Below, piece by piece: positions 1 to 6,816 of a DNA stretch of 32,759 bases. Each line of letters starts with the position of its first letter. Within the stretch, counting starts at the first letter, position 1. The DNA comes from Burkholderiaceae bacterium (lineage in GTDB: Bacteria > Pseudomonadota > Gammaproteobacteria > Burkholderiales > Burkholderiaceae_E): contig JADJVQ010000080.1 in assembly GCA_016710525.1 (NCBI GenBank), forward strand, positions 1 through 32,759, given 5' to 3'. The notes under the pieces were generated by a model. The model saw nothing but the letters and a program-made list of their open reading frames with translations, made no database searches and had not been told where the DNA came from. A program made the translations under genes and the position numbers.

Positions 1-1312
1 AATCCTGCGGTGTCAGCATCCGCGAGGTGACGACCTGCGACTCGAGATCTGGCAGCAGTGTCGACTGAAGCCGTTCGCAGACGGCGCGCCGAAAGGTCTC
101 GGCATGAGCGGGCCAGTCGGTGCCGCTTTGCAGGTGCGGAACCGGTGCCAGCGCGTAGAACGTATCGCAGCCCTGGGGCGCCAGCGACGGATCGGTCGCG
201 GTGGGACGATGCAGGTACAGGCTGAAGTCGCTGGCCAGCACCTTGCGCTCGAAGATGTCGGTCAGCAGTTCGCGGTAGCGCGGCCCCAGCAGGATCGTGT
301 GATGCGCGACGTCGCGATACTGGCGCCGGGTACCGAAGTACCAGACGAACAGGCTCATCGAATAGCGCGCCCGCTCGATGCGCCGATCGGTCCAGCGCCG
401 GCGGTGCTCGGGCGCCACCAGATGCCGGTAGGTCCAGGCCGAATCGGCGTTCGAGACCACCACGTCGGCGGGCACCACCTCGCCGCTCTCCAGGCGGACG
501 CCGCTGGCCGCGCCCCGGTCCACCGTGATCTGCTCGACACCCTGAGCGCAGCGCACCGAGCCGCCCTGCCCTTCGATCAGGCTGACCAGCCCCTTGACCA
601 GGGCGCCGGTGCCACCCATCGGGAAATGCACGCCCCAGCGCCGTTCGAGGAACGCGATCAGGCAGTACACCGAGGTGGTCGCGAACGGATTGCCTCCGAC
701 CAGCAGCGACTGGAAGGTCAGCACCACCCGAAGCCGCGCATCCCGCACGTGCTTGCAGGCCAGCGAATACACGGTGCGGTAGCTCTCGAGCTTGAGCAGC
801 TGCGGGAGCACACGCAGCATGTCGGTCCACGAATCGAAGGCGACATGGCCGAGCTGTTCGAAGCCGACCTTGTAGATCGCCTCGCTGGCTGCCAGGAACC
901 GTTCGTACCCGGCCACGTCGCCCGGCGCGAACCGCGCCACTTCGGCGCGCATGGCCTGCGGATCACCGCTGTAGTCGAAGCATTCGCCGCTGTCGAACCG
1001 GATGCGGTAGAACGGCGCCACCGGCCGCAGATCGATGTCGTCGGCCATGCGCCGACCGCACAGGGTCCAGAGTTCTTCGAGCAGGAACGGCGCGGTGATG
1101 ACGGTCGGTCCGGCATCGAAAGTGAATCCGTCCTGCCGGTGCACGTAGGCGCGCCCGCCCGGCGCATCGAGCTTCTCGAAAACAGTCACCCGATAGCCCC
1201 GCGCGCCCAGCCTGATGGCTGCGGCCAGACCGCCGAAGCCGCTGCCGATCACGACCGCATGGGGTTTTCCCGCTGCCGTCGCCGTCCCGATCGAGACCTT
1301 AGGTGTCAACAT
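1..1312 (-). CDS. crtI: Phytoene desaturase CrtI (3' end outside window)
   Basis: FAD-dependent desaturase that converts phytoene to neurosporene or lycopene in carotenoid synthesis, at the membrane. The frame is open from ATG 1312 to the left edge, 437 codons of a family usually near 500 residues. Seen: an N-terminal dinucleotide-binding fold with VIGSGFGGLAAAIRL at about residues 21-35, then EKLDAPGGRAYV, and the CrtI-typical FTFDAGPTVITAPFLLEE. The GPTVITAP stretch favours CrtI over CrtD, but the C-terminal FAD signature lies outside the window. No clear Shine-Dalgarno precedes the ATG, and a PpsR-type palindrome lies 17-34 bases upstream. It follows bchO by 61 bp on the same strand, so it can be read both from the bch operon and from its own promoter. 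Confidence 0.93.
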   Translation of the reverse strand, partial: MLTPKVSIGTATAAGKPHAVVIGSGFGGLAAAIRLGARGYRVTVFEKLDAPGGRAYVHRQDGFTFDAGPTVITAPFLLEELWTLCGRRMADDIDLRPVAPFYRIRFDSGECFDYSGDPQAMRAEVARFAPGDVAGYERFLAASEAIYKVGFEQLGHVAFDSWTDMLRVLPQLLKLESYRTVYSLACKHVRDARLRVVLTFQSLLVGGNPFATTSVYCLIAFLERRWGVHFPMGGTGALVKGLVSLIEGQGGSVRCAQGVEQITVDRGAASGVRLESGEVVPADVVVSNADSAWTYRHLVAPEHRRRWTDRRIERARYSMSLFVWYFGTRRQYRDVAHHTILLGPRYRELLTDIFERKVLASDFSLYLHRPTATDPSLAPQGCDTFYALAPVPHLQSGTDWPAHAETFRRAVCERLQSTLLPDLESQVVTSRMLTPQD

Positions 1313-1328
1313 GAAGACATCGTATAAG

Positions 1329-1346
1329 TGTCACTCAAGATTGACA
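1329..1346 (-). promoter_or_regulatory. PpsR/CrtJ-type operator before crtI
   Basis: TGTCACTCAAGATTGACA is a full match to the PpsR/CrtJ consensus TGT-N12-ACA, and also to the stricter TGTCA-N8-TGACA. It sits in the 61-bp bchO-crtI gap. On the minus strand it overlaps a sigma70-like element: TTGTCA at 1347-1342, 17 bp, TACGAT at 1324-1319. That predicts a start site almost at the crtI ATG. A second, closer-spaced pair (TGT-N10-ACA, 1304-1319) lies beside it and runs over the start codon. Repression by the PpsR encoded at 18.9-20.4 kb is inferred. Confidence 0.75.
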
Positions 1347-1373
1347 ACCATTCTTGGAAACTATTCTCGAAAA

Positions 1374-2273
1374 CTAGCTCCCCGCGTCGGCGCGCTGCGC
1401 GAACAGCGCGCCGATCACCCGGCGCGCCACCTCCGCGGGCTGCTCCTCATGCACCAGATGCCCCCCGCCGGGCAGCACGTCGAGCGAACAGGGCACACCG
1501 GATGGAAGACTGCGCAGCAGCCTAGGGGCATCTCCGGGCGGTACCGCGCGATCGCATTCGCCCACGATCAATGCCAGCGGCGTCCTCCAGGACGCCAGTC
1601 CGCCAGCCAGCACCCGAAGGTCCCAGCGCGCCATCATGCCCAGCGCGCCCGCCGCATGTCCGGCATCGCGCAGCAGCCGCCGATACCACTCGAGCTGGTG
1701 CGGCGCCAGGTGAGATCCCGTGCCCGCGATCAGCCGTTCCACGGCGGCCCGATCCCAGGTGCGCCGGGCAAACAGCCGGGCGGCCATCGGGGTGGCCGCC
1801 ATCAGACGCGCCACCGGGGGAAATACCAGTCCCGCCAGCCCGCCAAAAGGGAAGAAGGCGCCGTTGACCGCCACCATCAAACCCGGCGTGATCCGCCGCT
1901 CGATGATCATCTGTGCCGCGATCGCGGCCCCGGCCGAGTGGCCGATCACCGCCTCGACATCGATCCCGAGTTCATCGACGAGCGCAGCAACCAGTTGTGC
2001 GATGCCCGGCAGGGACAGTTGACGCACCGGCGGCGTTCCGGTGAAGGCATGCCCGGGCAGATCCATCGCGATCAGAGTGTATCGGGCGGCCAGCGCCGAC
2101 ATCAGCCCGTCCCAGGAATGCGTCGAGGCGCCCGTGCCATGGATCAGCAGCATCACAGGCCCGCTGCCCACGCATTGCACATGCCAGCGCAGACCACCGG
2201 CTCTGACGAATCGGCTGCAGGCACTGTTCGGCCAGTCGAGACGGTCGCGGTCCCAGGCCAGCGCCTCGCTCAC
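1374..2273 (-). CDS. bchO: BchO, Mg-chelatase-associated alpha/beta hydrolase
   Basis: Alpha/beta-hydrolase-fold protein of 299 residues encoded next to Mg chelatase in PGCs; its exact reaction is not settled. Seen: the oxyanion-hole stretch LLIHGTGASTHSW, the nucleophile elbow VIGHSAGAAIA with serine, and a late GGGHLVHEEQP carrying the catalytic histidine. The BchO-typical opening DWPNSACSRFVRAGGLRWHV is present. I chose the GTG at 2273, which lies 13 bases after the bchD stop; an upstream extension would run through the bchD coding region in another frame and does not look like BchO. It is third in the tight bchI-bchD-bchO series. The reading frame is clean. Confidence 0.93.
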   Translation of the reverse strand: MSEALAWDRDRLDWPNSACSRFVRAGGLRWHVQCVGSGPVMLLIHGTGASTHSWDGLMSALAARYTLIAMDLPGHAFTGTPPVRQLSLPGIAQLVAALVDELGIDVEAVIGHSAGAAIAAQMIIERRITPGLMVAVNGAFFPFGGLAGLVFPPVARLMAATPMAARLFARRTWDRAAVERLIAGTGSHLAPHQLEWYRRLLRDAGHAAGALGMMARWDLRVLAGGLASWRTPLALIVGECDRAVPPGDAPRLLRSLPSGVPCSLDVLPGGGHLVHEEQPAEVARRVIGALFAQRADAGS

Positions 2274-2286
2274 GCTCGGCCCCGCG

Positions 2287-4083
2287 TCAACGCGCAGGCG
2301 GGGCGACGCCGCCGGCGTGGACCGCCTGCGACAGGGTCGCGGCACCGGCGTGAGGCAGCGGCAGATAACGTGCGCCCATCGCGTCGGCCAGCCGGTGTGC
2401 CGCGTCCTGCGGCTGCGGCGAAGTATCCAGAAGCAGCGCTGCAAAGCCTTCGAGCTGCAGGCGGCGGGCCGAGACGCTGGCATCGGCAGCGGCGCGCTCA
2501 CGGCCCGGCGAGCCGTCGCGCGCGATGTTGGCGCGACCATCGGTCAGCAGGACGATCACCGGCGTCGCTCCCCGAGCGCGGACAGCGGCAGCCAAGGTCA
2601 CCGCCGCATCGATGCCGCACGCCAGCGGCGTGCCACCTCCGCCAGGCAACCCGGCCAGGCTGCGCTTCGCACGCACCAGTGACCGGGTCGGCGGCAGCAG
2701 CACCTCCGCACCCTGGCCCCGGAACGCAATGACCGCCACGCTGTCTCGCCGGACGTAGCAGTCGGCCAGCAGGAGTTCGACGGCGCCCTTCGCCTCGGCA
2801 AGCCGATGCAGCGCCGCCGAGCCGGAGGCGTCGACGACGAACACCGTCGTGGTCTCGCTGCGCTGCTTGAATCGCCAGACATGAAAATCCTCACGGCGGA
2901 TCCGCACGCGGCCATGCCCCGCCAGACCTGCCGCCTGCGCCTCCCGACGCCGCAGAGTCTGCCAGGGCGCGGCCGCGCGCAGCGTTTCGATCACGTTCAG
3001 CCGGGCGCCGTGCTGCGGCTCGCCGCGGCGCGCGCCGATCGGCCGGCCGCGAAGAACGCCGGCGCGCGCCGCACCGGCGCGCCCGGCGGACTGGCCTCGC
3101 GGCGCACCCGCGCCACGCACCAGCAGCGCCGCCAGGAGTCCGGGCGGAATGGCGGCTCGCGCCGCGGCGAGCACGAGGTCGCTGAGCGGTTCGGAGAGGA
3201 TTGGCGCGGGGTCGGTCTGCGCAGGGTCTTGCGTATCCGTCGCGGGTTGCGGGTCTGCGTGCGCGGCGGCCGTCGGCGGATCGTCCGGCGTCTGGTCAGC
3301 GCGGTCTGACTCGGCTGGCGCGGGCAGGCGGGTGGCGCGGGGCGCAAGCACCAGACCGGCAGCCAGCGCCGCATCCCCCGCGTCGACCTGCACGCGCCCG
3401 GCCAGCGCAGCCGCCGCCCGCGCGACCCGAAGCGCCAGCATCGGCGCGCGCACCGACTCGATGCCCAGCGCCACGGCGGCCGTGCAGACCGCTTCGATCA
3501 CGTCGTCATCCAGATCAACCGATCCCAGGCGGCTGCGGGCGGCTTGAATCTGCAGACGGGTGTGCGCAGGCGGCGCGGCCCGATCGTCCAGGATCAGGTG
3601 GATGCCCAGACGTTCGCGCAGCGGCGCCGGCAGATGTTCGTCGGCTCCCTGGCCTTCGTCGAGCGCCACCACCCCCAGGCGGCTCACGCTTCGCGTGCCC
3701 ACGCCATGGCGCTCGGTGACCAGTTTCCCTTGGTCCAGAACGGCTGCGATCCGGGCGGCCGTCGCCGCGGACAGGCGCTCAGCCATCGCCAGAACGATGA
3801 CACCTCCATCCGCCTGGGCGAGCAGTCCGCGTTGCGCGACCGGCCGGCCGGCGTGCAGCGTAGCGGCCAGGTCGAGCCCCCCCAGCAGCCGGTCGTCGCT
3901 GATGTGCAGCGGAACCCTGCGCAATCCGGGCGTTGCCGGCAGCAGTTGCGCCAGCGCGGCCAGCCAGTCCTCGCGGGCGGGTCCGCCAGCGCTTCGCAAC
4001 AAGACCCCGCCGATACCTGACGGATCGACCGCGAGCAGAGCGGCCGCCATCGCGGCAGACGCCGGCGCCGCGGCGTCGTTCAC
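2287..4083 (-). CDS. bchD: Magnesium chelatase subunit BchD
   Basis: AAA+ plus VWA subunit of Mg chelatase, which with BchI forms the ATP-driven motor that lets BchH insert Mg2+ into protoporphyrin IX. 598 residues, normal for the family. The N-terminal third resembles BchI but lacks a good Walker A, as usual for BchD. A proline/aspartate-rich linker follows at about 255-300. The C-terminal VWA domain shows VVDASGSAA (MIDAS DxSxS) and the later LLTDGRAN. The start is GTG at 4083, overlapping the bchI stop in a 4-base GTGA, so translational coupling is likely. The frame is clean. Confidence 0.95.
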   Translation of the reverse strand: MNDAAAPASAAMAAALLAVDPSGIGGVLLRSAGGPAREDWLAALAQLLPATPGLRRVPLHISDDRLLGGLDLAATLHAGRPVAQRGLLAQADGGVIVLAMAERLSAATAARIAAVLDQGKLVTERHGVGTRSVSRLGVVALDEGQGADEHLPAPLRERLGIHLILDDRAAPPAHTRLQIQAARSRLGSVDLDDDVIEAVCTAAVALGIESVRAPMLALRVARAAAALAGRVQVDAGDAALAAGLVLAPRATRLPAPAESDRADQTPDDPPTAAAHADPQPATDTQDPAQTDPAPILSEPLSDLVLAAARAAIPPGLLAALLVRGAGAPRGQSAGRAGAARAGVLRGRPIGARRGEPQHGARLNVIETLRAAAPWQTLRRREAQAAGLAGHGRVRIRREDFHVWRFKQRSETTTVFVVDASGSAALHRLAEAKGAVELLLADCYVRRDSVAVIAFRGQGAEVLLPPTRSLVRAKRSLAGLPGGGGTPLACGIDAAVTLAAAVRARGATPVIVLLTDGRANIARDGSPGRERAAADASVSARRLQLEGFAALLLDTSPQPQDAAHRLADAMGARYLPLPHAGAATLSQAVHAGGVAPPAR

Positions 4084-5096
4084 GATGCGAACAGCTCGGC
4101 GAGGGCGCGATCGACCCGGACTCCCGAGCCCGAATCATCGAGCGGATTGCGGCGAAGCCGATGGCGCAGCGCCGGTGGCGCCACCCGCCGCAGGTGGGCG
4201 TCGCCCACGGTCAGGTCACCCTGCAGGGCCGCAAAACCGCGCGCCGCCCGCACCAGGGTGAGCTCGCCACGCAGTCCATCGGTGCCCAGACTCATGCACA
4301 ACTGCGCCGCGCGTTCGAGCGCGGCATCCGGCACGACAACCTTGGCCAGGCGTTTGCGGGCCGCGACGATCTGCCGGCGCACGCGGGCCTCCTCGTCCGC
4401 CCAGGTTGCGGCAAACCCGTCCGGATCGCGTTCGAACGCATCGCGGCGCTTGACCACCTGAACCCGTGATGCGATGTCCTGCGGCGTGCGTACCTCGACC
4501 GACAGCCCGAACCGGTCGAGCAGCTGAGGTCGCAACTCGCCCTCCTCGGGATTGCCGCTGCCCACCAGCACGAAGCGAGCGGGGTGGCGCACGCTCAGGC
4601 CCTCGCGTTCGATGACGTTTTCGCCGGACGCCGCAACGTCGATCAGCAGGTCGACCAGGTGGTCCTCGAGCAGATTGACTTCGTCGATGTACAGAAAGCC
4701 GCGATTGGCCCGCGCGAGCAGCCCCGGTTCGAACGCCTTGACGCCCTGCGTGAGCGCCCGTTCGAGATCGAGAGCGCCGACGACCCGGTCTTCGGTGGCA
4801 CCCAGGGGCAGGTCGACCACCGGTACGGGCACGAGCTGGCTCTTGCGCCCGCCCTCGGCCTTGCGCGCCTCGCACTCGTCGCAGGCGGTGCGCCAGGCCG
4901 GATCGCAGTGGTAACGGCAGCCGACCACAGCCCGCATCGGCGGCAGCAGAGCCGCCAGCGCACGCACCGCGGTGGACTTGCCGGTGCCGCGATCGCCGAA
5001 GACCAGCACGCCCCCGACACTGGGGTCGACCGCCGCGATTAGGATGGCCAGCTTCATTTCGTCCTGGCCGACGATGGCGGAAAAGGGAAAGACCAA
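4080..5096 (-). CDS. bchI: Magnesium chelatase ATPase subunit BchI
   Basis: AAA+ ATPase ring subunit of Mg chelatase, acting on protoporphyrin IX held by BchH. From the chosen start: FPFSAIVGQDEMKLA at residues 3-17, Walker A GDRGTGKS at 34-41, Walker B FLYIDEVNLL, sensor 1 VGSGNPEEGELRPQLLDRFG and a C-terminal AAA lid. The start is uncertain. TTG at 5096 has GGAG seven bases upstream and gives 338 residues, typical for BchI. GTG 5144 and TTG 5153 extend the frame but lack a ribosome site and fall inside the operator region. First gene of the bchIDO-crtI unit; it overlaps bchD by 4 bases. Confidence 0.95.
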   Translation of the reverse strand: MVFPFSAIVGQDEMKLAILIAAVDPSVGGVLVFGDRGTGKSTAVRALAALLPPMRAVVGCRYHCDPAWRTACDECEARKAEGGRKSQLVPVPVVDLPLGATEDRVVGALDLERALTQGVKAFEPGLLARANRGFLYIDEVNLLEDHLVDLLIDVAASGENVIEREGLSVRHPARFVLVGSGNPEEGELRPQLLDRFGLSVEVRTPQDIASRVQVVKRRDAFERDPDGFAATWADEEARVRRQIVAARKRLAKVVVPDAALERAAQLCMSLGTDGLRGELTLVRAARGFAALQGDLTVGDAHLRRVAPPALRHRLRRNPLDDSGSGVRVDRALAELFAS

Positions 5097-5138
5097 AACG
5101 GGACTCCGTACTCCAGGCGATCGCGGGGGCCGCTGCGG

Positions 5139-5155
5139 TGTCACAAAATGCAACA
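5139..5155 (-). promoter_or_regulatory. Possible second PpsR-type site before bchI
   Basis: TGT-N11-ACA, one base shorter than the usual N12 spacing, with one perfect TGTCA arm. It lies 8 bases from the better site at 5164-5181, and paired sites are common for PpsR/CrtJ. The spacing defect makes it tentative. Confidence 0.35.
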
Positions 5156-5163
5156 GCGCGAGT

Positions 5164-5181
5164 TGTCAGAACATTTTGACG
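5164..5181 (-). promoter_or_regulatory. PpsR/CrtJ-type operator before bchI
   Basis: TGTCAGAACATTTTGACG matches TGTCA-N8-TGACA at nine of ten positions. It lies about 70-85 bases upstream of the chosen bchI start, where repression of the bchIDO-crtI unit would be expected. No strong sigma70 pair is visible beside it. Confidence 0.6.
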
Positions 5182-5233
5182 GTTCGGGTTGTTGGGGGCA
5201 AGGTCTGCATCTCTGCCCACCGTTCTGCTCGCG

Positions 5234-5482
5234 GTCTGAGCGTGCGCCGCTGACCGACAGACCCCACCCCGGCTGACGGCTTGCCCTCGCTGCGCGAGGG
5301 TGCCCTGCGGTGCTGCCGTCTGAGCGTGCGCCGCTGACCGACAGACCCCACCCCGGCTGACGGCTTGCCCTCGCTGCGCGAGGGTGCCCTGCGGTGCTGC
5401 CGTCTGAGCGTGCGCCGCTGACCGACAGACCCCACCCCGGCTGACGGCTTGCCCTCGCTGCGCGAGGGTGCCCTGCGGTGCT
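5234..5482. repeat. Three tandem 84-bp repeats
   Basis: Direct repeats start at 5234, 5318 and 5402 with a period of exactly 84 bp. The first two copies appear identical; the third diverges in its last few bases. Each unit contains the hairpin CCCTCGCTGCGCGAGGG (7-bp stem, TGC loop) and the core that recurs inverted at 5592-5623. There are no variable spacers between units, so this is not a CRISPR array. Confidence 0.92.
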
Positions 5483-5591
5483 CGCCGTCCGGGGCGGGCG
5501 CGCAAACTCGGCCTTTCAGGCCTCAGACATGCGCGCCCGGCCGCGCTGCGCGCGGCTGCCCCCGGTCGGCTGCGCTCCTCGGCTGCGCCGA

Positions 5592-5623
5592 CAGCCGGGG
5601 TGGGGTCTGTCGGTCAGCGGCGC
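5592..5623. repeat. Inverted copy of the 84-bp repeat core
   Basis: These 32 bases are the reverse complement of 5244-5275, and of the same segment in the other two copies (5328-5359 and 5412-5443). Together they can form a long perfect stem. Between them lie smaller GC-rich hairpins, so the segment is nested-palindromic. Confidence 0.88.
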
Positions 5624-5635
5624 CTCCAGCATCGT

Positions 5636-5699
5636 GGTGTGCGGTGTGCGGTGTGCGGTGTGGGCGGGAGGGCGGGAGGGCGGGAGGGCGAGAGGGCGG
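5636..5699 (+). repeat. GT-rich and GGGC-rich simple repeats (G4-prone)
   Basis: A run of GTGTGCG-type units (5636-5662) is followed by about three GGCGGGAG units and a variant (5663-5699). The plus strand has more than four GGG tracts separated by one base, a classic G-quadruplex pattern. It abuts the cbbR stop, on the 3' side of cbbR. Confidence 0.8.
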
Positions 5700-5700
5700 T

Positions 5701-6699
5701 TCAGCGTGATGGGGGGCAAGGCGTGGTGGAGCGCCGCGGGGTTCGAGCGGGCTTGCGTTGGGCGGGCTGGCCGACGTGGCCGAGTTGGCGCTGGATCTGG
5801 GCTTGCGCCTGGTCGCAGAGGAACTGTTCGAAGGCCGCCGCGACCTGGGGCAGCTGGCGCGAAGCGAGGTGGATCACGAACCAGTCTCTCTCGACGGGGT
5901 TGCCGGCCATGGGGAGCACTTGCAGCAGACCGGCGTCCAGCTCGAGCACGCAGGTGTGCAGCGAGAGAAAGGCAACGCCGAAGCCGGCGGCGGCCATCTG
6001 TTTGATGGCCTCGTTGCTCGACATCTCGAAGCCGATGCGCAGCGGCACCCGATGGTCCTTGAACAGGCGCTCCAGTGTCGTGCGGGTGCCCGAGCCGCGT
6101 TCGCGAACCAGCAGGTGGGCCTGTGCGAGTGCTTCAATACTCAGGGCAGGATCGCGCATCACGGCATGGCCCGGTGAAGCGAGGAAGGCCATCGGATGGC
6201 GGGCGAACGCGCTCGCGCTGGTCTTCAGCTCCGCCGGTGGGCGCCCCATGATCGCCACGTCGATTTCATGGCCGGCCAGCTGGCGCACGATCTCGTCGCG
6301 ATTACCGACTTGCAGCTTGACCTTCACCTTGGGGTTCTGGTTGACGAAGGTCACCAGCAGCGGCGGCAGCAGGTATTCGGCCGTGGTCACCGCGCCGACT
6401 CGCAGCGTGCCGGCAAACACGCCTTGCAAGGTTGCCATCTCTTCGCCCGCTTCGCGCCACAACTCCAGGATGCGCCCGGCATAACTGGCCAGCAGTTCAC
6501 CGGCCTCGGTCAGCCGCACACCGCGGCCGGTGCGCTGCAGCAGCGGAGTCTGTGCGGAGGCTTCGAGCGCTCCGATCTGGATCGACACGGCCGGCTGGGT
6601 CAGATGCATGGCTTCGGCGGCCGCCGACACACTGCCCAGACGCGCGACGGCATGGAAAGCCGCCAGCTGGCGAAATGACGCGCTGCGGGTCAGAGGCAT
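5701..6699 (-). CDS. cbbR: LysR-type regulator CbbR of the Calvin-cycle operon
   Basis: LysR-family activator divergent from RuBisCO. 332 residues: the N-terminal winged helix-turn-helix (SFRQLAAFHAVARLGSVSAAAEAMHLTQPAVSIQIGALE split over residues 8-46) is followed by the substrate-binding domain, with TLRVGAVTTAEYLLPPLL opening the effector pocket. CbbR proteins typically sense Calvin-cycle intermediates or NADPH; the effector here is inferred. The last 25-30 residues are a low-complexity Arg/Pro/Gln tail beyond the usual family end, running into the G-rich repeat. The start at 6699 leaves 117 bases to the cbbL ATG, holding two inverted repeats suited to a LysR tetramer. Confidence 0.9.
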   Translation of the reverse strand: MPLTRSASFRQLAAFHAVARLGSVSAAAEAMHLTQPAVSIQIGALEASAQTPLLQRTGRGVRLTEAGELLASYAGRILELWREAGEEMATLQGVFAGTLRVGAVTTAEYLLPPLLVTFVNQNPKVKVKLQVGNRDEIVRQLAGHEIDVAIMGRPPAELKTSASAFARHPMAFLASPGHAVMRDPALSIEALAQAHLLVRERGSGTRTTLERLFKDHRVPLRIGFEMSSNEAIKQMAAAGFGVAFLSLHTCVLELDAGLLQVLPMAGNPVERDWFVIHLASRQLPQVAAAFEQFLCDQAQAQIQRQLGHVGQPAQRKPARTPRRSTTPCPPSR

Positions 6700-6707
6700 C
6701 TGGAGAT

Positions 6708-6744
6708 ATTAGGAATCCGTAATGTGAATGTCAAAAACTTTCAC
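6708..6744 (+). promoter_or_regulatory. Probable CbbR operator between cbbR and cbbL
   Basis: Two adjacent inverted repeats: ATTAGGAATCCGTAAT (6708-6723), containing the LysR T-N11-A pattern, and GTGAA-N11-TTCAC (6724-6744). They lie just upstream of a weak promoter-like pair, TTATCC (6745-6750), 17 bp, TACATT (6768-6773). This is the expected recognition-site plus activation-site layout of a LysR-activated promoter with a poor -35 box. CbbR binding is inferred from position. Confidence 0.6.
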
Positions 6745-6816
6745 TTATCCGAAATCGTCATCCTGTCTACATTGAACCCACACCTTGCATCGCATGAGGA
6801 GCCGGCAGTGGGCCAG

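Larger units (their letters stand above)
5097..5700. other. Non-coding region between bchI and cbbR
   Basis: About 600 bases with no convincing gene. From left to right it holds the bchI leader and two PpsR-type sites (5139-5181), three direct 84-bp repeats (5234 to about 5482), small GC hairpins (for example near 5511-5523 and 5538-5556), an inverted copy of the repeat core (5592-5623), and a GT-rich then G-rich simple repeat (5636-5699) ending at the cbbR stop. Translated repeats give an open frame on the minus strand, but only because 84 is a multiple of three; nothing in it resembles a protein. Confidence 0.8.

Noticed and set aside
104..1327. Long plus-strand open frame opposite crtI
   Set aside because: It is antisense to a clear CrtI protein; its translation is Arg/His/Pro-rich as expected for a shadow frame in GC-rich DNA.
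5234..5482. CRISPR array
   Set aside because: The 84-bp units abut without unique spacers and are too long for CRISPR repeats; no cas genes are near.
5166..5505. Repeat protein encoded by the 84-bp units
   Set aside because: The frame stays open only because 84 is divisible by three; there is no start context, and the composition is that of GC-rich non-coding DNA.
6729..6746. PpsR site in the cbb promoter
   Set aside because: A TGTCA half-site is present, but the other arm at N12 reads CTT, not ACA.
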